Shown here piece by piece: positions 1-9,089 of a DNA stretch of 64,000 bases. Both the position numbers and the translations under genes were made by a program. Within the stretch, counting starts at the first letter, position 1. Every line of letters starts with the position of its first letter. The stretch spans positions 34,117 through 98,116 of the forward strand of contig CAYWPC010000005.1 in assembly GCA_964460075.1 (NCBI GenBank), in the 5' to 3' direction. The notes below the pieces were generated by a model. That model worked only from the letters and a program-made list of their open reading frames with translations, did not search any database and had not been told where the DNA came from. The stretch is from JAMBLL01 sp964460075 (GTDB lineage: Bacteria; Actinomycetota; Acidimicrobiia; Spongiisociales; UBA5794).

Positions 1-2
1 TC

Positions 3-278
3 AACTCGTTCGAAGGCAACTACATCCCAACCGATCACACCGCACCCGACGATGACGACGGCGTGATTCTGCGATACTGCGATGCTTCCGGCACGGTTGA
101 CGACACATCGAATCCAAACGGATCCACGAGATCCATCGCAGGCGTCGCCAACAACATCGGTAATGTCGCCGCACTGATGCCGCACCCCGAACGAGCAGTC
201 GAAGACATTCTCGGCTCTGTCGACGGACGAGTGCTCATCGAATCGTTTGTCGCGTCGGTCGAGACCGTCCACGCATGA
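3..278 (+). CDS. purQ: Phosphoribosylformylglycinamidine synthase subunit PurQ, C-terminal part
   Basis: This is the last 91 codons of a gene that begins before the window. PurQ is the glutaminase subunit of FGAM synthase; it feeds ammonia to PurL in the fourth step of de novo purine synthesis. The visible segment carries the class I amidotransferase end motif MPHPERA, whose His and Glu complete the Cys-His-Glu triad; the Cys lies upstream and is not visible. The preceding NSFEGNYIPTDH-like stretch also fits PurQ. The stop overlaps the purL start as ATGA, so the two are translationally coupled. Identification is firm; only the 5' truncation at the window edge limits it. Confidence 0.95.
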   Translation, partial: NSFEGNYIPTDHTAPDDDDGVILRYCDASGTVDDTSNPNGSTRSIAGVANNIGNVAALMPHPERAVEDILGSVDGRVLIESFVASVETVHA

Positions 279-2434
279 CGTCCCAACACGTCCCTGCTCA
301 CATCCAACTCGGGATGACTGACAGTGAATACGAAGATGTCATCGACATCCTGGGACGCGAGCCCCGGCCGGCAGAGCTCGCCATGTACTCTGTGATGTGG
401 TCGGAGCACTGCTCGTATAAGTCTTCGCGCGAACATCTCTCACGGTTCCGCTCCCACCAACCCTGGGTCGTGCTTGGTCCTGGCGAGAACGCAGGAGTCG
501 TCGACCTCGGTGATGGTTGGCTGGCGGCGCTACGGATCGAGAGCCACAACCACCCATCGTACGTCGAGCCGTATCAGGGCGCAGCTACCGGCGTCGGTGG
601 CATTCTGCGGGACATCTTCACCATGGGGGCCAGGCCGATCGCCGTGTGGGATCCACTCCGCTTCGGCCCTCTTGAGGAAGCCCACAACCGGTACCTGTTG
701 GAGGGTGTCGTATCTGGAATCGCTGGATACGGAAACGCCGTGGGCGTCCCAACCCTCGGCGGCGAGGTCGAATTCGCTGACCGATTCTCGAAGAATCCGC
801 TCGTGAACGTGATGGCACTCGGCATCCTCAGACAGGACCAACTCGTACTTTCAGCAGCATCGGGTGAAGGCAACATCGCTGTTCTCCTCGGAAACGCGAC
901 AGGCAGAGACGGTATCGGTGGAGCATCGGTCCTTGCGTCTGCTTCCTTCGAACAGGGTGACGAGGGGAAGCGTCCAAGCGTGCAAGTCGGAGATCCCTTC
1001 GAGGAGAAGAAACTGATCGAGGCATGCCTCGAGCTGTACGACAACGGCCTCGTTGTTGCGATCCAGGATCTCGGTGCCGCCGGCATATCGTGTGCCACGT
1101 CCGAGACCGCAGGCAACGGTGGCATGGGCATGGATGTGAACATCGACGCGGTCCATATTCGTGAACCAGGGATGACACCAGGTGAAATCCTCATGTCGGA
1201 GTCCCAGGAGCGAATGCTCGCCATCGTCGAACCACAGAAGGCAGCGGAGGTACTCGCCGTCGCAGCCAAGTGGGATGTCACAGCATCAACCATTGGAACG
1301 GTGACACAAGGGCCACAGCTGAGGGTGTACGCCGGAGGGGATCTCGTTGCAGACGTCCCTGCCGCATCGCTGGCAGACGAAGCTCCCAAGTACAGCCGCC
1401 CACGCATGCGTCCAGAATATCTCGACAAAGTGTGGGCCTCGAAGCCGGAAGTTCCTTGCAACCTCGACGCGGGGCAGGCCCTGCGAGTGCTTCTCGACGA
1501 CCCTGCGATCGGAGATCGCTCCTGGATTTCGTCGCAGTACGACCACATGCTCTTTCTCAACACGATCATCGAACCGGGACATGACGCATCCCTGCTCCGA
1601 ATCAAGGGAACACAGAAAGCACTTGCCGTGGCCACCGACGGCGACGCCCTCCGCACCTATCTCGACCCGCGACGGGGCTCTAAGCGGATCGTTTTCGAGT
1701 CTGCGCTCAATGTCGCGGTCACAGGCGCTCGACCGTACGCCCTCGTTGACAACCTCAATTTTGGAAACCCCGAAGTACCTGGGGTCATGTGGCAGTTCGT
1801 CGAATCCGTCGAGGGGATCGCATGGGCATGTGAAGAGCTCGACGTACCAGTCGTCGGTGGAAATGTGTCGTTCTACAACCAGACCGACGGCGTCGACATC
1901 TATCCGACACCGGTCGTTGGGATGCTCGGCTTCTGCGATCCACGGCCTGAGCGTCCACCGCGACTCGATCGAGCTGCGGAAGGGATGAGTATCTGGATCG
2001 TGGGACAGGACGCCCAAGGCGACTTCGCTGCTTCGGCCTACGACCGGATCATCAACGGGCACCTTGGGGGTCGTCCGCTCGACGTGGAGGGGGACACGGC
2101 CAGACGCGTCATTGCAGCAGCTGCCGCACTCGCGTACGAGGTTCCCGTGCTCCATGACATATCCGTTGGCGGTCTTGCCGTCTCGCTCGCGGAGATCGCC
2201 TTCGCGTCCGGCGTCGGATTCACGATCGACGGTACATCAGGTGGCAGCCTTTTCGATGAGACTCCGCTACGTTTCGTCGCCGTCACACGAGGCGACGATC
2301 TAGAAACGCAGGTACCGAGCCGCAGGATCGGAACGGTTGGTGGCGACGTCCTCGACTTCGGTGCCGCAGGCTCGATCACACACCGAGAGGCGAGAGCGAT
2401 CTGGGAAGACGCACTGCCCAGACGCCTACGATGA
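275..2434 (+). CDS. purL: Phosphoribosylformylglycinamidine synthase subunit PurL
   Basis: PurL is the ATP-dependent synthetase subunit that converts FGAR plus ammonia to FGAM. At 719 residues it is the short PurL of the PurS-PurQ-PurL system, not the long fused enzyme. The WSEHCSYKSS motif near residue 43 and RIESHNHPS near residue 90 are PurL signatures, and the AIRS-like fold repeats in the second half (VVGGNVSFYN, DISVGGLAVSLAE). The ATG overlaps the purQ stop by four bases, and the stop overlaps the next gene's ATG in the same way, so three genes are coupled. No frame damage is seen. Confidence 0.97.
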   Translation: MTSQHVPAHIQLGMTDSEYEDVIDILGREPRPAELAMYSVMWSEHCSYKSSREHLSRFRSHQPWVVLGPGENAGVVDLGDGWLAALRIESHNHPSYVEPYQGAATGVGGILRDIFTMGARPIAVWDPLRFGPLEEAHNRYLLEGVVSGIAGYGNAVGVPTLGGEVEFADRFSKNPLVNVMALGILRQDQLVLSAASGEGNIAVLLGNATGRDGIGGASVLASASFEQGDEGKRPSVQVGDPFEEKKLIEACLELYDNGLVVAIQDLGAAGISCATSETAGNGGMGMDVNIDAVHIREPGMTPGEILMSESQERMLAIVEPQKAAEVLAVAAKWDVTASTIGTVTQGPQLRVYAGGDLVADVPAASLADEAPKYSRPRMRPEYLDKVWASKPEVPCNLDAGQALRVLLDDPAIGDRSWISSQYDHMLFLNTIIEPGHDASLLRIKGTQKALAVATDGDALRTYLDPRRGSKRIVFESALNVAVTGARPYALVDNLNFGNPEVPGVMWQFVESVEGIAWACEELDVPVVGGNVSFYNQTDGVDIYPTPVVGMLGFCDPRPERPPRLDRAAEGMSIWIVGQDAQGDFAASAYDRIINGHLGGRPLDVEGDTARRVIAAAAALAYEVPVLHDISVGGLAVSLAEIAFASGVGFTIDGTSGGSLFDETPLRFVAVTRGDDLETQVPSRRIGTVGGDVLDFGAAGSITHREARAIWEDALPRRLR

Positions 2435-3885
2435 ACGACCTCGTTCGCCTCAGGGCCGTCGATCATGCCGCGATGTTGCGCCGCAAAGACGTTTCGGCGC
2501 GTGAACTGCTCGATGCCCACCTCGGCCAGATCGAATCGACGAACAGCGATTTGAACGCCATTGTTACCCTGGTCCCCGATATCGCCTACGAGATGGCAGA
2601 CGCCGCGGACACGGCACTAGCCAAGGGAGGGAATGTTCCGCTCCTCACCGGCCTGCCCGTTGCGCACAAGGATCTTCATGAGACCAAGGGCATCCGAACA
2701 ACGTTCGGATCTCCTGTGTATTCGTCCTTCATCCCGACACGCAACACGTTGATCGTTCAACGAATGCAGGACGCAGGAGCGGTGACCCTCGGGAAGACCA
2801 ACACACCTCAGCATGGGGCAGGGAGCCAGACATTCAACGAGGTATTCGGTTTCACCAGGAACCCGTGGAATCCGGACTACACGCCAGGTGGCTCATCTGG
2901 TGGCGCCAGCGTTGCCGTTGCCACTGGGATGGTTTCCCTCGCCGACGGCTCCGACTACGGCGCGTCGCTGAGGAACCCTGCTTCGTTCACCAACACGGTC
3001 GGGTTTCGTCCGTCACCGGGGAGGATTCCCACATGGCCAACGACGGACGCCTGGTGGACACACTCGGTACACGGTCCGATCGCACGTACCGTTGAGGACA
3101 TCGCACTCTTCATGGCCGCGACCGCAGGTCCGGATGACAGGATCCCCGTCTCCATCGACCGTCCCGGCTCAGACTTCGCCGCACCGCTGGCCGCTGATTG
3201 GACGGATGTGCCTCTGGCATGGTCCGAGGATCTCGGCTGCCTACCAATCGACCCGTCGGTGACGCGGGCGCTCGCTCCGGCCCGCGCCGTGCTCGAGGAC
3301 ATCGGTTTCTCCGTGACGGAGGCCTGCCCTGACTTCACCGGTGCAGAGGAATCGTTCAAGGTGTGGCGTGGATACTCCTACGCCAGGCAATTCGGGCGAG
3401 CCATTGAGTCGAACCCTGATGCCTACAAGGAGACGATCCGATGGAATACCGAGTACGGGTTGACCTTGTCATCAGTGGATCTCGGCAGGGCCTCTGTGGC
3501 CAGAACCGAGCTGCGCGAACGCGTGCTGCGTTTTCTCGACACGCACCGCTTTCTTGCAATCCCAACTTCGGCGGTACCTCCCTTCCCTATCTCCATCGAG
3601 TACCCCACCGAGATCAACGGCGTAGACATGGAGAACTACACGTCGTGGTTCGCCTCGTGCTACTACATATCTGCGCTGGAACTTCCCGCAATCTCGGTCC
3701 CCGGTGGCTTCACAGATGACGGGTTACCGATCGGTCTCCAGATCGTCGGACGCCACCACGCGGACCTCGACGTGCTGCGGGCAGCGTTCGCGTTTCAGCA
3801 GGCGACGATGCTATGGGTGAAGACACCATCTGCTATCGCTGGACCGTCGAGGCCCGAAGTCAAACCTAAGGGGGTTAGCGGATAG
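2431..3885 (+). CDS. Amidase of the amidase-signature family, 3' end altered by IS insertion
   Basis: This is a 484-residue amidase-signature hydrolase that should cleave an amide bond; its substrate cannot be told from sequence. The Ser-cisSer-Lys set is visible: K80 in VAHKDLHETKG, the GGSSGG motif at 153-158, and S179 in GSDYGASLRNPA. It resembles stand-alone amidases rather than GatA, since gatB and gatC are absent nearby. The ATG overlaps the purL stop (ATGA). The last codons and stop lie inside the insertion sequence that starts near 3870. Joining the flanks across the element gives an ancestral ending KGPVA and stop at 4843-4845, so insertion changed only the last three residues (PVA to VSG). 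The enzyme is probably still functional. Confidence 0.9.
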   Translation: MNDLVRLRAVDHAAMLRRKDVSARELLDAHLGQIESTNSDLNAIVTLVPDIAYEMADAADTALAKGGNVPLLTGLPVAHKDLHETKGIRTTFGSPVYSSFIPTRNTLIVQRMQDAGAVTLGKTNTPQHGAGSQTFNEVFGFTRNPWNPDYTPGGSSGGASVAVATGMVSLADGSDYGASLRNPASFTNTVGFRPSPGRIPTWPTTDAWWTHSVHGPIARTVEDIALFMAATAGPDDRIPVSIDRPGSDFAAPLAADWTDVPLAWSEDLGCLPIDPSVTRALAPARAVLEDIGFSVTEACPDFTGAEESFKVWRGYSYARQFGRAIESNPDAYKETIRWNTEYGLTLSSVDLGRASVARTELRERVLRFLDTHRFLAIPTSAVPPFPISIEYPTEINGVDMENYTSWFASCYYISALELPAISVPGGFTDDGLPIGLQIVGRHHADLDVLRAAFAFQQATMLWVKTPSAIAGPSRPEVKPKGVSG

Positions 3886-4825
3886 GGCTTGATTCGGGGC
3901 TCCATCTGTCTCGCCAGTCGATGAGTTTCGCGGTGATCAACAAGACGGTGACGAGGCAGAGTTGTGCGTGGCGGTGCTCGTTACAGCGGTCGGTGTTGCG
4001 GCGAAGCTGCCCGTAGTTCGACAGTCACGAGTTGGTTCCTTCTACCACCCAACGCAACCCGAGCCGCATCGGCTGCTTCTTGTACGGGATACCACGGGGT
4101 TTGCGTTTCTGGATGTTGAGATCGTCGAGACCCATCACGGCGAGCTGGTTCCGAATCTTGGGGAAGTCGTATCCCCGATCGAGGTGCAACGTCTCAATGT
4201 CGAGATGGAGACCGGTCCTGCCGATATCGTCGAGGGTGGGTCCCAACAGCTTGACATCGGAACGGTTTGCACCGTCAATGGCCCACCCGACCGGGACACC
4301 GTTCGCGCCGGTGGCGATCGGCCACTTCCATCCGAGTTTCGCCCTATCCACGGGGCTTTTCCCTGTCCCCTCCCCGCCACACGGTGCCTTATGGATCGAC
4401 CCATCCAACGCGACGTCAGACATGTCCAACCCGATGATCCGGTCATACGCTTCCATGGCCTCATCACGGATAGCGTCAAAGATGCCAGCCCCGACCCACG
4501 CATCACGGCGAGACCGCAACGTCGTATCCGACACCCTGCGTTCCAAGATCGCTTCCACCGTGACCCACGAACATCCCGTCACCAGACGGATCAGCATCCC
4601 CCAGAAACACAACCGGTCAAAGATACGGGACCGGTGACATCCCAACGGATGCAAATCGGGTATGCGCGGGATCAACGATTCGATGGATTCCCAGACAGCA
4701 TCCACCACTTGTCGATCAAGCGCGCATACTGATCACCTCCACCGGATCGTTGGTTATTGCGTGCACTCGACATCATCGTCGAGGCAATCCAACGACCGGT
4801 GGACCCTTACCTACTCGCGCGGCCC
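3870..4825 (-). mobile_element. IS5-family insertion sequence, decayed, with CTAA target duplication
   Basis: This is an element of about 956 bp carrying one IS5-type DDE transposase gene on the minus strand. The four-base sequence CTAA occurs at both edges, 3866-3869 and 4826-4829, and matches the YTAR target typical of several IS5 groups. The ends start with GGG on each strand and share a degraded GCG-GA-TAGG core, so the terminal repeats are imperfect. Removing the element restores an open amidase 3' end. The transposase is disrupted, so the copy is probably immobile. Boundaries are inferred from the direct repeat and could be off by a few bases. Confidence 0.8.
3875..4708 (-). pseudogene. 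IS5-family transposase with in-frame TGA
   Basis: The reading frame matches an IS5-type DDE transposase with D102 (ALDGSIHKAP), D177 (LHLDRGYD) and E223 (VVEGTNS) all present. Directly after E223 a TGA at 4025-4027 interrupts the frame where relatives have the Trp of TNSWL. Translation would otherwise continue as LSNYGQLRRNTDR, a typical C-terminal part, to TAA at 3875-3877. At the other end a strong Shine-Dalgarno GGAGGTGA (4733-4740) sits five bases before an ATG (4725-4727) that is one base out of frame with the body, which suggests a second lesion. Other genes here end in TGA, so this is a nonsense mutation and not a recoded Trp. Confidence 0.85.
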
Positions 4826-4877
4826 CTAAGGGCCCGGTCGCGTGATATGTCCGACCTGCTCCGTTTAGGCTCTCGTC

Positions 4878-5390
4878 ATGACACGATTCATCGACGGACC
4901 CGAGGTCGAAGTGGTCACCACGATCAACGCTCCGCCGAGCGTTGTTTGGGATTTGATCACCGACATCAACCTCCCTGCACGATTCCAGGACGAATTCGCC
5001 GAGGCCGAATGGCTCGACGATGGGCCAGCATTGGGGGCGAGGTTCCTTGGACGAAACAGGCGCGGTGAGCGCTCATGGGAGACCACTTCATGGATCGTCG
5101 CCCATGAGCCGCTGCGTACCTTTGGATGGGCGGTAATCGACGTGGCGAATCCGGCAGCAACATGGACATACCGTCTCGACGGCGACGAGAACACGACGAC
5201 GCTGCGCTACCACAGGGTCGTCGGTCCAGGACCGAGCGGCCTCACGAGCGCCATCGCAAAACACCCCGATCGCGAAGAGGAGATCATCGCAGCCAGAGAT
5301 GAGGAGCACCGCGTCCACATGCAGGCGGTTGTCGACGGGATACGCGACCTAGCAGAGAGCGAATATTCGTCACCCGACGACGAAGCGTGA
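4878..5390 (+). CDS. SRPBCC-fold (polyketide cyclase/START-like) protein
   Basis: This is a 170-residue cytoplasmic protein of the SRPBCC superfamily, which forms a hydrophobic ligand pocket. The opening VEVVTTINAPPSVVWDLITDINLPARFQDEF segment is the family hallmark (strand, then VWxxxxD and a helix), and the WTYRL...TTLRYHRVV strands follow. The ligand and role cannot be assigned; relatives are annotated as cyclases, dehydrases or coenzyme Q-binding-like proteins. It begins 52 bases after the right end of the IS and is convergent with the acyl-CoA synthetase. Before the IS arrived it would have followed the amidase by about 30 bases and may have been its operon partner. Confidence 0.8.
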   Translation: MTRFIDGPEVEVVTTINAPPSVVWDLITDINLPARFQDEFAEAEWLDDGPALGARFLGRNRRGERSWETTSWIVAHEPLRTFGWAVIDVANPAATWTYRLDGDENTTTLRYHRVVGPGPSGLTSAIAKHPDREEEIIAARDEEHRVHMQAVVDGIRDLAESEYSSPDDEA

Positions 5391-5443
5391 CCGGCGCCAT
5401 ATTCAGGCCCGAGTACGTGGAGTTCCTCGACGCCTGGCGAGCC

Positions 5444-6961
5444 TCACCGCCCATTCTCCCGACTCGCCCGCTGCTCACGCAAGAGGCGCTTCAGAACCTT
5501 TCCCGCTGCGTTGCGGGGCAGCTCCCCCACCACCCATACGGCCTTTGGCAGCTTGTACCGAGCCAGCTGGTCCTCGGCGAAGGCGAGGAACTCACGCTCG
5601 TCGAAAGCCTCCACATCTCGAAGTACCACAACGGCGAGGCCCACCTCCCCCCACCGGTCGTCTGGCACTCCGATAACTGATACGTCGCGAACGTTCGGAT
5701 GACGGAAGTACACCTGCTCGACCTCGGCCGGGTACACGTTCTCGCCGCCGGAAATGTACATGTCCTTCCACCGATCCACGATGTACACGTAACCGTCCGC
5801 ATCCATTCGCGCAGCATCACCGGTGTGAAGCCAACCATCGGTGAACGACTCGCGGTTCGCCTCCGGACGCTCCCAGTAACCTGGCGTAACGTTCGGGCCG
5901 CGTGCCCACAACTCACCAACCTCACCCGGCGCAACGTCGCCACCGGTCTCATCGACGATCCGTATCTCGGTATGCATGGCGGTCTTACCAACAGAGCCTG
6001 CCTTCGACAGCGCGTGCTCTGTGTCTGTGAGGAACAAGGTTGGACTCGTTTCCGTCAAGCCCATGCCTTGACGAATGATGATTCCGTGCTCTGCGTAACG
6101 CTCAAGCAGCGCGACGGGCATTGGGGATCCTCCGCATGCCCAGGAGGTCACTCGCGACAGATCTGCCGTTACCCAGATGTGATCCTCTACGAGGAACTGG
6201 TATACGGCTGGCACGCCGAAGAAGTGCGTGATTTCCCCAGACACGAGCCAGTGCAGCATCCTTTCAGCATCAAAGCCGCGCAAGATCACGGATGTTCCGC
6301 CCAGGTGAAGAAGCGGCGTTGTGTACAGATTGAGCCCACCGGTGTGGAATGTGGGGAGCACGTTGAGACCAATGGATGATCGTGTGAGCTCGACCTCTCC
6401 CCCGATGTTGACAGCGTTCCAGAAGAACATTCCAACCGTCTCTATGGCGCCCTTCGGCTTGCCGGTCGTGCCAGACGTGTAGAGAATCGCGAGAATGTCA
6501 TCGTGAGTCGACGACATCCGAGGAGCAGCATCTGGGTCGGCTCCTCGCTTCGCTGCTTCGAAGTCATCCCCGAGACGCAACGAAACGGGAATGGGGAGAC
6601 TCGCCACAGCATCCCCGAACTGCCCCTCAAAGATCACGGCACGAGGCCTGCAGTCGTCCACGATGAACGCTATCTCGGGTTGCGCAAGCCTCCAGTTGAT
6701 CGGTACGAGGATTGCGCCAACCTTGGCACACGCAAAGAGCACCTCGAAGATGTCTGTGGTGTTCTCTGACAGGAACGCGACGCGGTCACCTCGACCGACA
6801 CCCACAGAAACCATCCATGTGGCGAGGCGACGAACTCGCTCGCCGAGATCACCGTAGGTGATCGTCAGGCCGCGGTGATCATCGACCAGCGCCGTCTTGT
6901 TCGGACGCGTGGCCGCATGCTGTTCGATCCAGTCGAATGCCTGGGTCGCGCTCGGCGTCAT
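5444..6961 (-). CDS. AMP-dependent acyl-CoA synthetase/ligase
   Basis: This 505-residue enzyme of the ANL superfamily activates a carboxylic acid to an acyl-CoA through an acyl-adenylate. The P-loop LYTSGTTGKPKG spans residues 160-171, the A5/A7 motifs GLTETSP and GWLHTGDAARMD are present, and the C-terminal lysine motif RNAAGKVLKR closes the protein. The substrate is unknown. It is the last gene of the minus-strand cluster that starts with the TetR gene, 57 bases after the KAS III-like gene, and so probably activates the acid imported by the Liv-type transporter. No damage is seen. Confidence 0.93.
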   Translation of the reverse strand: MTPSATQAFDWIEQHAATRPNKTALVDDHRGLTITYGDLGERVRRLATWMVSVGVGRGDRVAFLSENTTDIFEVLFACAKVGAILVPINWRLAQPEIAFIVDDCRPRAVIFEGQFGDAVASLPIPVSLRLGDDFEAAKRGADPDAAPRMSSTHDDILAILYTSGTTGKPKGAIETVGMFFWNAVNIGGEVELTRSSIGLNVLPTFHTGGLNLYTTPLLHLGGTSVILRGFDAERMLHWLVSGEITHFFGVPAVYQFLVEDHIWVTADLSRVTSWACGGSPMPVALLERYAEHGIIIRQGMGLTETSPTLFLTDTEHALSKAGSVGKTAMHTEIRIVDETGGDVAPGEVGELWARGPNVTPGYWERPEANRESFTDGWLHTGDAARMDADGYVYIVDRWKDMYISGGENVYPAEVEQVYFRHPNVRDVSVIGVPDDRWGEVGLAVVVLRDVEAFDEREFLAFAEDQLARYKLPKAVWVVGELPRNAAGKVLKRLLREQRASRENGR

Positions 6962-7018
6962 GGTGAAACCTCTGTCGTCGTCCTGCGGTTATCGAGTGTG
7001 GCGGTTAGCGTCAAGGTG

Positions 7019-8020
7019 TCACCACCTCACCAGTGTTGCGGCCCAGGTGTAGCCGGTCCCAGCGGAGAGCAGCAAGACGAGGTCTCCTTCTTCGAGTTCG
7101 CCCTGTCGAGCGTCGAGTCCGACGATCGTATCAAGACCAGACATGTGGCCGTGACGCCTGATGTACACAGCGCGTTCTCGAGGAATGCCGAGTCCGTCGA
7201 CGATCCACTCATGGATGGAGCGCTTCGTGTGCAATATCGGCAAGAGCCGAACGTCAGTAACGCTCACACCGGCACGGTCGCACGCCTCACGCGCAACCGT
7301 GAGGAAGTTATCCCCGGATACGGGATCGAGCCGCTGCTTCATTGAGACAGGATCGGCAACGTCGAGAGAGTGTCGACCATCCTTGACCGTGTCATGCGAC
7401 GCCGGGATCCGGCTTCCTCCGGCGTACACCGCAACATCATCCGCGAACTGGCCATCACTGATGATCCGATAGGAAACGATGTCGTGACCAGGCAGAGAGG
7501 ATGACAGCAGCACAGCAGCACCACCATCACCGAAGTTGAACATGAATCGAGAGCGCGGGTTCGAGTAGTCGATCAGATGGGACTCCCAGCAGCCACCGAC
7601 CAGCAGCACGTTGCTGATCGAAGGGTCGCCAGCAAGCATCCCTGCGATCGTCGCGATCGCAACCGGGGCGCCGCACGAGACGTTCGCCATCTCAAGAGCC
7701 CAGGCGTTTGTCGCTCCGATGAGATTCTGTACCTTCGGGGCAGCCGACCACACCTGGTAGTCCTTCGCCATCGATCCGAAGTACGCGACGACGTCGACCT
7801 CTTCCGGCGAAAGGCCCGCACGCTCGATAGCCTGCACGCCGGCAGCCGCAGCCATCGTCGAAACATGATCGTCGGATCCTGCAATGTGCTTGCCGTCGAG
7901 GCCGAATCTGTCGACGATGACGTTCTCTGGTATACCAGACAGGTCGGCGATTTCCGATGCTGACATCCAGTCCTGCGGCATGTAGGTGCCAACCGACACC
8001 AAGCGCGGTTGTCTGCTCAT
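7019..8020 (-). CDS. 3-oxoacyl-ACP synthase III (KAS III)-like thiolase-fold protein
   Basis: This 333-residue protein has the thiolase/KAS III fold. The candidate nucleophile is C116 in ANVSCGAPVA, and H264 (ILHTKR) fits the catalytic His. The third position, Asn in FabH (GNTSAAS), reads GHMSGLD here, with H292 in place of Asn, so it may not be an ordinary fatty-acid initiating synthase. Start ATG 8018-8020 was chosen because it overlaps the livM stop (ATGA) and begins the conserved fold; the open frame upstream has no family similarity. A role in acyl-CoA condensation or thiolysis of the imported substrate is inferred from the operon. Confidence 0.85.
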   Translation of the reverse strand: MSRQPRLVSVGTYMPQDWMSASEIADLSGIPENVIVDRFGLDGKHIAGSDDHVSTMAAAAGVQAIERAGLSPEEVDVVAYFGSMAKDYQVWSAAPKVQNLIGATNAWALEMANVSCGAPVAIATIAGMLAGDPSISNVLLVGGCWESHLIDYSNPRSRFMFNFGDGGAAVLLSSSLPGHDIVSYRIISDGQFADDVAVYAGGSRIPASHDTVKDGRHSLDVADPVSMKQRLDPVSGDNFLTVAREACDRAGVSVTDVRLLPILHTKRSIHEWIVDGLGIPRERAVYIRRHGHMSGLDTIVGLDARQGELEEGDLVLLLSAGTGYTWAATLVRW

Positions 8021-9087
8021 CCGCCACGTCTCCCTATAAGCAACATTCGCAACCGATTCAAGCCGTCCCGTCGTTGAACCGACTTTGCACGCCAGGTACC
8101 CACGATGCCGTACGGCAGGAAAAGCACAATCGCGATGTACGCGGCACCGAGCAGCACCGATGCCGACCCTCCGAAATACTTGCCGAGGTAATACGCAAGA
8201 AGCCGGTACACCGCTGCACCGATGACGGCTCCGGTGAGCGTCCCGATGCCACCTATCAGGATCATGAGGAGAGCGGCAACGGTCCATCCGAGGCCCGCGA
8301 CCTGTGGAGTCACGATCGGCTGGTGCAGCATCCAGAGCATGCCTGCAACTGCCGCGGTCAACGATGACACGAACAGTGCAAAAAGCTTGAACCAGAAGGT
8401 GTTGTATCCGAGGCCGAGTGCCCTGTCCTCATTCTCACGATTGGCGACAAGAACCGCGCCCGTTGGTGACCGGAGAATTCTTCGGTATAGCGCGAACACA
8501 GCGACGAGCACGAAGAGCGCGAGCAGATACATCCTGAACCGATAGTTGTTCGTATTGATCCAGTCTGGAACCGGAACCCCCTGGAGCCCGACATCGGCTC
8601 CGGTGTAGTCCCTGAACTCTGAGGATTGCACGACGACGAAGAAAACGGAAGATAGCCCGAGCGTCACAAGAGCAAATGCAATGCCCTTCACACGCGGGAG
8701 GACTACCGCGAACAGCAACGCTTGGATGAGAGCCAGCAATGCGACGCCGAGCAGGGTCACCGGAAGCGACCAACCGAATGACTTCAGCATTATCCCAGCA
8801 CCGTATGCGCCAAGGGCGAAGAACATCGAGTGGCCGAATGACAGGAGTCCAGCCACGCCAAGAACGAGGTCGTAACTCAGTGCATACAACGCAAGGATGA
8901 AGACCTCAATCGCGAGACCCTGCAGGAACTTTGCGTTTCCCGCCTCCCCCGAGAGCACAGCGGCTGGAGATTGGCCATCCACGATCGCAACGACGAACGG
9001 AAAAGCTACGGCGGCAACGACAAGGGCTATAAGTAGGCGGCTCCCACTCCATCTCCTGGACGACTCAACGATCTTGGTATCGTCCAT
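8017..9087 (-). CDS. livM: Branched-chain-type ABC transporter permease LivM
   Basis: This 356-residue inner-membrane permease belongs to the LivM family. It has repeated hydrophobic helices and the typical YDLVLGVAGLLSFGHSMFFALGAYGAG segment near residue 75, plus the C-terminal GGIGTLTGAVIGAAVY motif that contacts the ATPase. The start at 9085-9087 is preceded by GGGAGG; the extra upstream codons of the open frame are not hydrophobic and do not resemble LivM. It lies two bases after the livH stop and overlaps the KAS III-like gene by four bases. In this operon it probably carries an organic acid rather than an amino acid, by inference from the acyl-CoA genes. Confidence 0.9.
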   Translation of the reverse strand: MDDTKIVESSRRWSGSRLLIALVVAAVAFPFVVAIVDGQSPAAVLSGEAGNAKFLQGLAIEVFILALYALSYDLVLGVAGLLSFGHSMFFALGAYGAGIMLKSFGWSLPVTLLGVALLALIQALLFAVVLPRVKGIAFALVTLGLSSVFFVVVQSSEFRDYTGADVGLQGVPVPDWINTNNYRFRMYLLALFVLVAVFALYRRILRSPTGAVLVANRENEDRALGLGYNTFWFKLFALFVSSLTAAVAGMLWMLHQPIVTPQVAGLGWTVAALLMILIGGIGTLTGAVIGAAVYRLLAYYLGKYFGGSASVLLGAAYIAIVLFLPYGIVGTWRAKSVQRRDGLNRLRMLLIGRRGG

Positions 9088-9089
9088 CG

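Noticed and set aside
574..1656. Long minus-strand frame opposite purL (360 codons)
   Set aside because: It is antisense to a complete, motif-bearing purL and its translation has no family pattern; high G+C coding DNA often opens the opposite frame.
4025..4027. TGA in the transposase as evidence for UGA read as Trp
   Set aside because: Many intact genes here terminate with TGA (purQ, purL, purF, ilvD region), so a global code change is excluded.
3962..4732. Plus-strand frame opposite the transposase (256 codons)
   Set aside because: It mirrors the transposase, whose DDE motifs are clear on the minus strand; the plus-strand translation is low in recognisable features.
5387..5680. Short plus-strand frame overlapping the end of the acyl-CoA synthetase
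   Set aside because: It starts on the SRPBCC stop but most of it lies antisense to the synthetase C-terminus, and the peptide has no family features.
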